Assembly: GCF_024362695.1 (NCBI RefSeq) | Contig: NC_065421.1 | Coordinates: 744,001-808,000, forward strand | Reading direction: 5' to 3' | DNA: 64,000 bases | DNA from: Pectinophora gossypiella | Lineage: Eukaryota; Arthropoda; Insecta; Lepidoptera; Gelechiidae | Part shown: piece by piece, positions 63,678-64,000 of the stretch | Layout: each line of letters starts with the position of its first letter | Numbering within the stretch: position 1 is the first letter of the stretch | The notes under the pieces: generated by a model | Databases searched by the model: none | What the model was told of the DNA's origin: nothing | The model's input: only the letters and a program-made list of their open reading frames with translations | Position numbers and translations under genes: made by a program

Positions 63678-64000
63678 GTAAGCGGAAGAACAACATATTC
63701 ATTTTTATTTCAAAGTTATTTCTAGCGAAGATCAGTTTGATATTATGATCAGATTTAGATAGGTACTTAGATTAATGGAATCTGTTTGGTGGTGTACATA
63801 ACGAATTCGTGTCCCGTTTTCGACTGTATAATTTCGAAGTCATTCTGTCAGGAGCGGATCCAGCTTTTATGTCAGGGGTGAGGGGGAGGTAGATCGTGGA
63901 CCGGCGATTGGTTCATTGAAATAAAGATACAAATATGCTGATGAAGCTGATTTGCATATAAGTATTGTACGTTGAGAGCACTGCAGATTATAACAATATT

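Overview
The window is nuclear DNA of an insect, most likely a moth or butterfly. Genes have short, phase-consistent exons separated by AT-rich introns full of small transposable elements. The repeats include tRNA-headed SINEs, palindromic MITEs, poly(A)-tailed retroposons and degraded LINE 3' ends. I recognise several of these as of lepidopteran type, but I could not run a search, so the order is an inference and no species is claimed.

Layout. (1) 1-6,272, minus strand: the 5' (N-terminal) part of INTS1, subunit 1 of the Integrator complex, six coding exons; the rest lies off the left edge. (2) 6,762-16,920, minus strand: a complete 14-exon gene for a 689-residue coiled-coil protein. It looks somewhat like SYCP1-type synaptonemal complex proteins but I do not assign it. 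One intron holds a striking 1,159-bp fold-back element. (3) 17,495-18,153, plus strand: the two-exon gene for mitochondrial ATP synthase coupling factor 6, divergent from the coiled-coil gene. (4) 20,243-21,805, plus strand: an intronless 520-codon ORF of unknown family, behind a probable 5'UTR intron. It ends in a TAG inside a 39-bp coding tandem repeat that stays open for 62 more codons. (5) 22,686-63,677 and beyond, plus strand: AMP deaminase, with at least one clear and two probable alternative first exons, a first intron of more than 26 kb, and seven downstream exons including the zinc-site exon. The gene continues past the right edge.

AMPD intron 1 is a transposon sink. It holds an antisense intron-containing tRNA-Tyr gene, a 3.4-kb DNA transposon relic with ~185-bp inverted ends, a 5.6-kb Ty3/gypsy-like element with apparently identical 207-bp LTRs and a 4-bp target duplication but a gutted pol, and dozens of SINEs and MITEs. 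From 51 to 58 kb the repeats are nested in each other, so order of insertion can be read.

The recognised genes are housekeeping functions (snRNA 3'-end processing, ATP synthesis, purine nucleotide cycle) and do not form a pathway together. The most unusual items are the 520-codon ORF with its interrupted repeat tail, the 469-bp-arm fold-back element with a 9-bp target duplication, an ATCGAT-saturated inverted-repeat element at 52,961-53,433, and the gypsy-like element whose LTRs are fresh but whose coding part is broken. Nothing here amounts to a clearly new multi-gene system.
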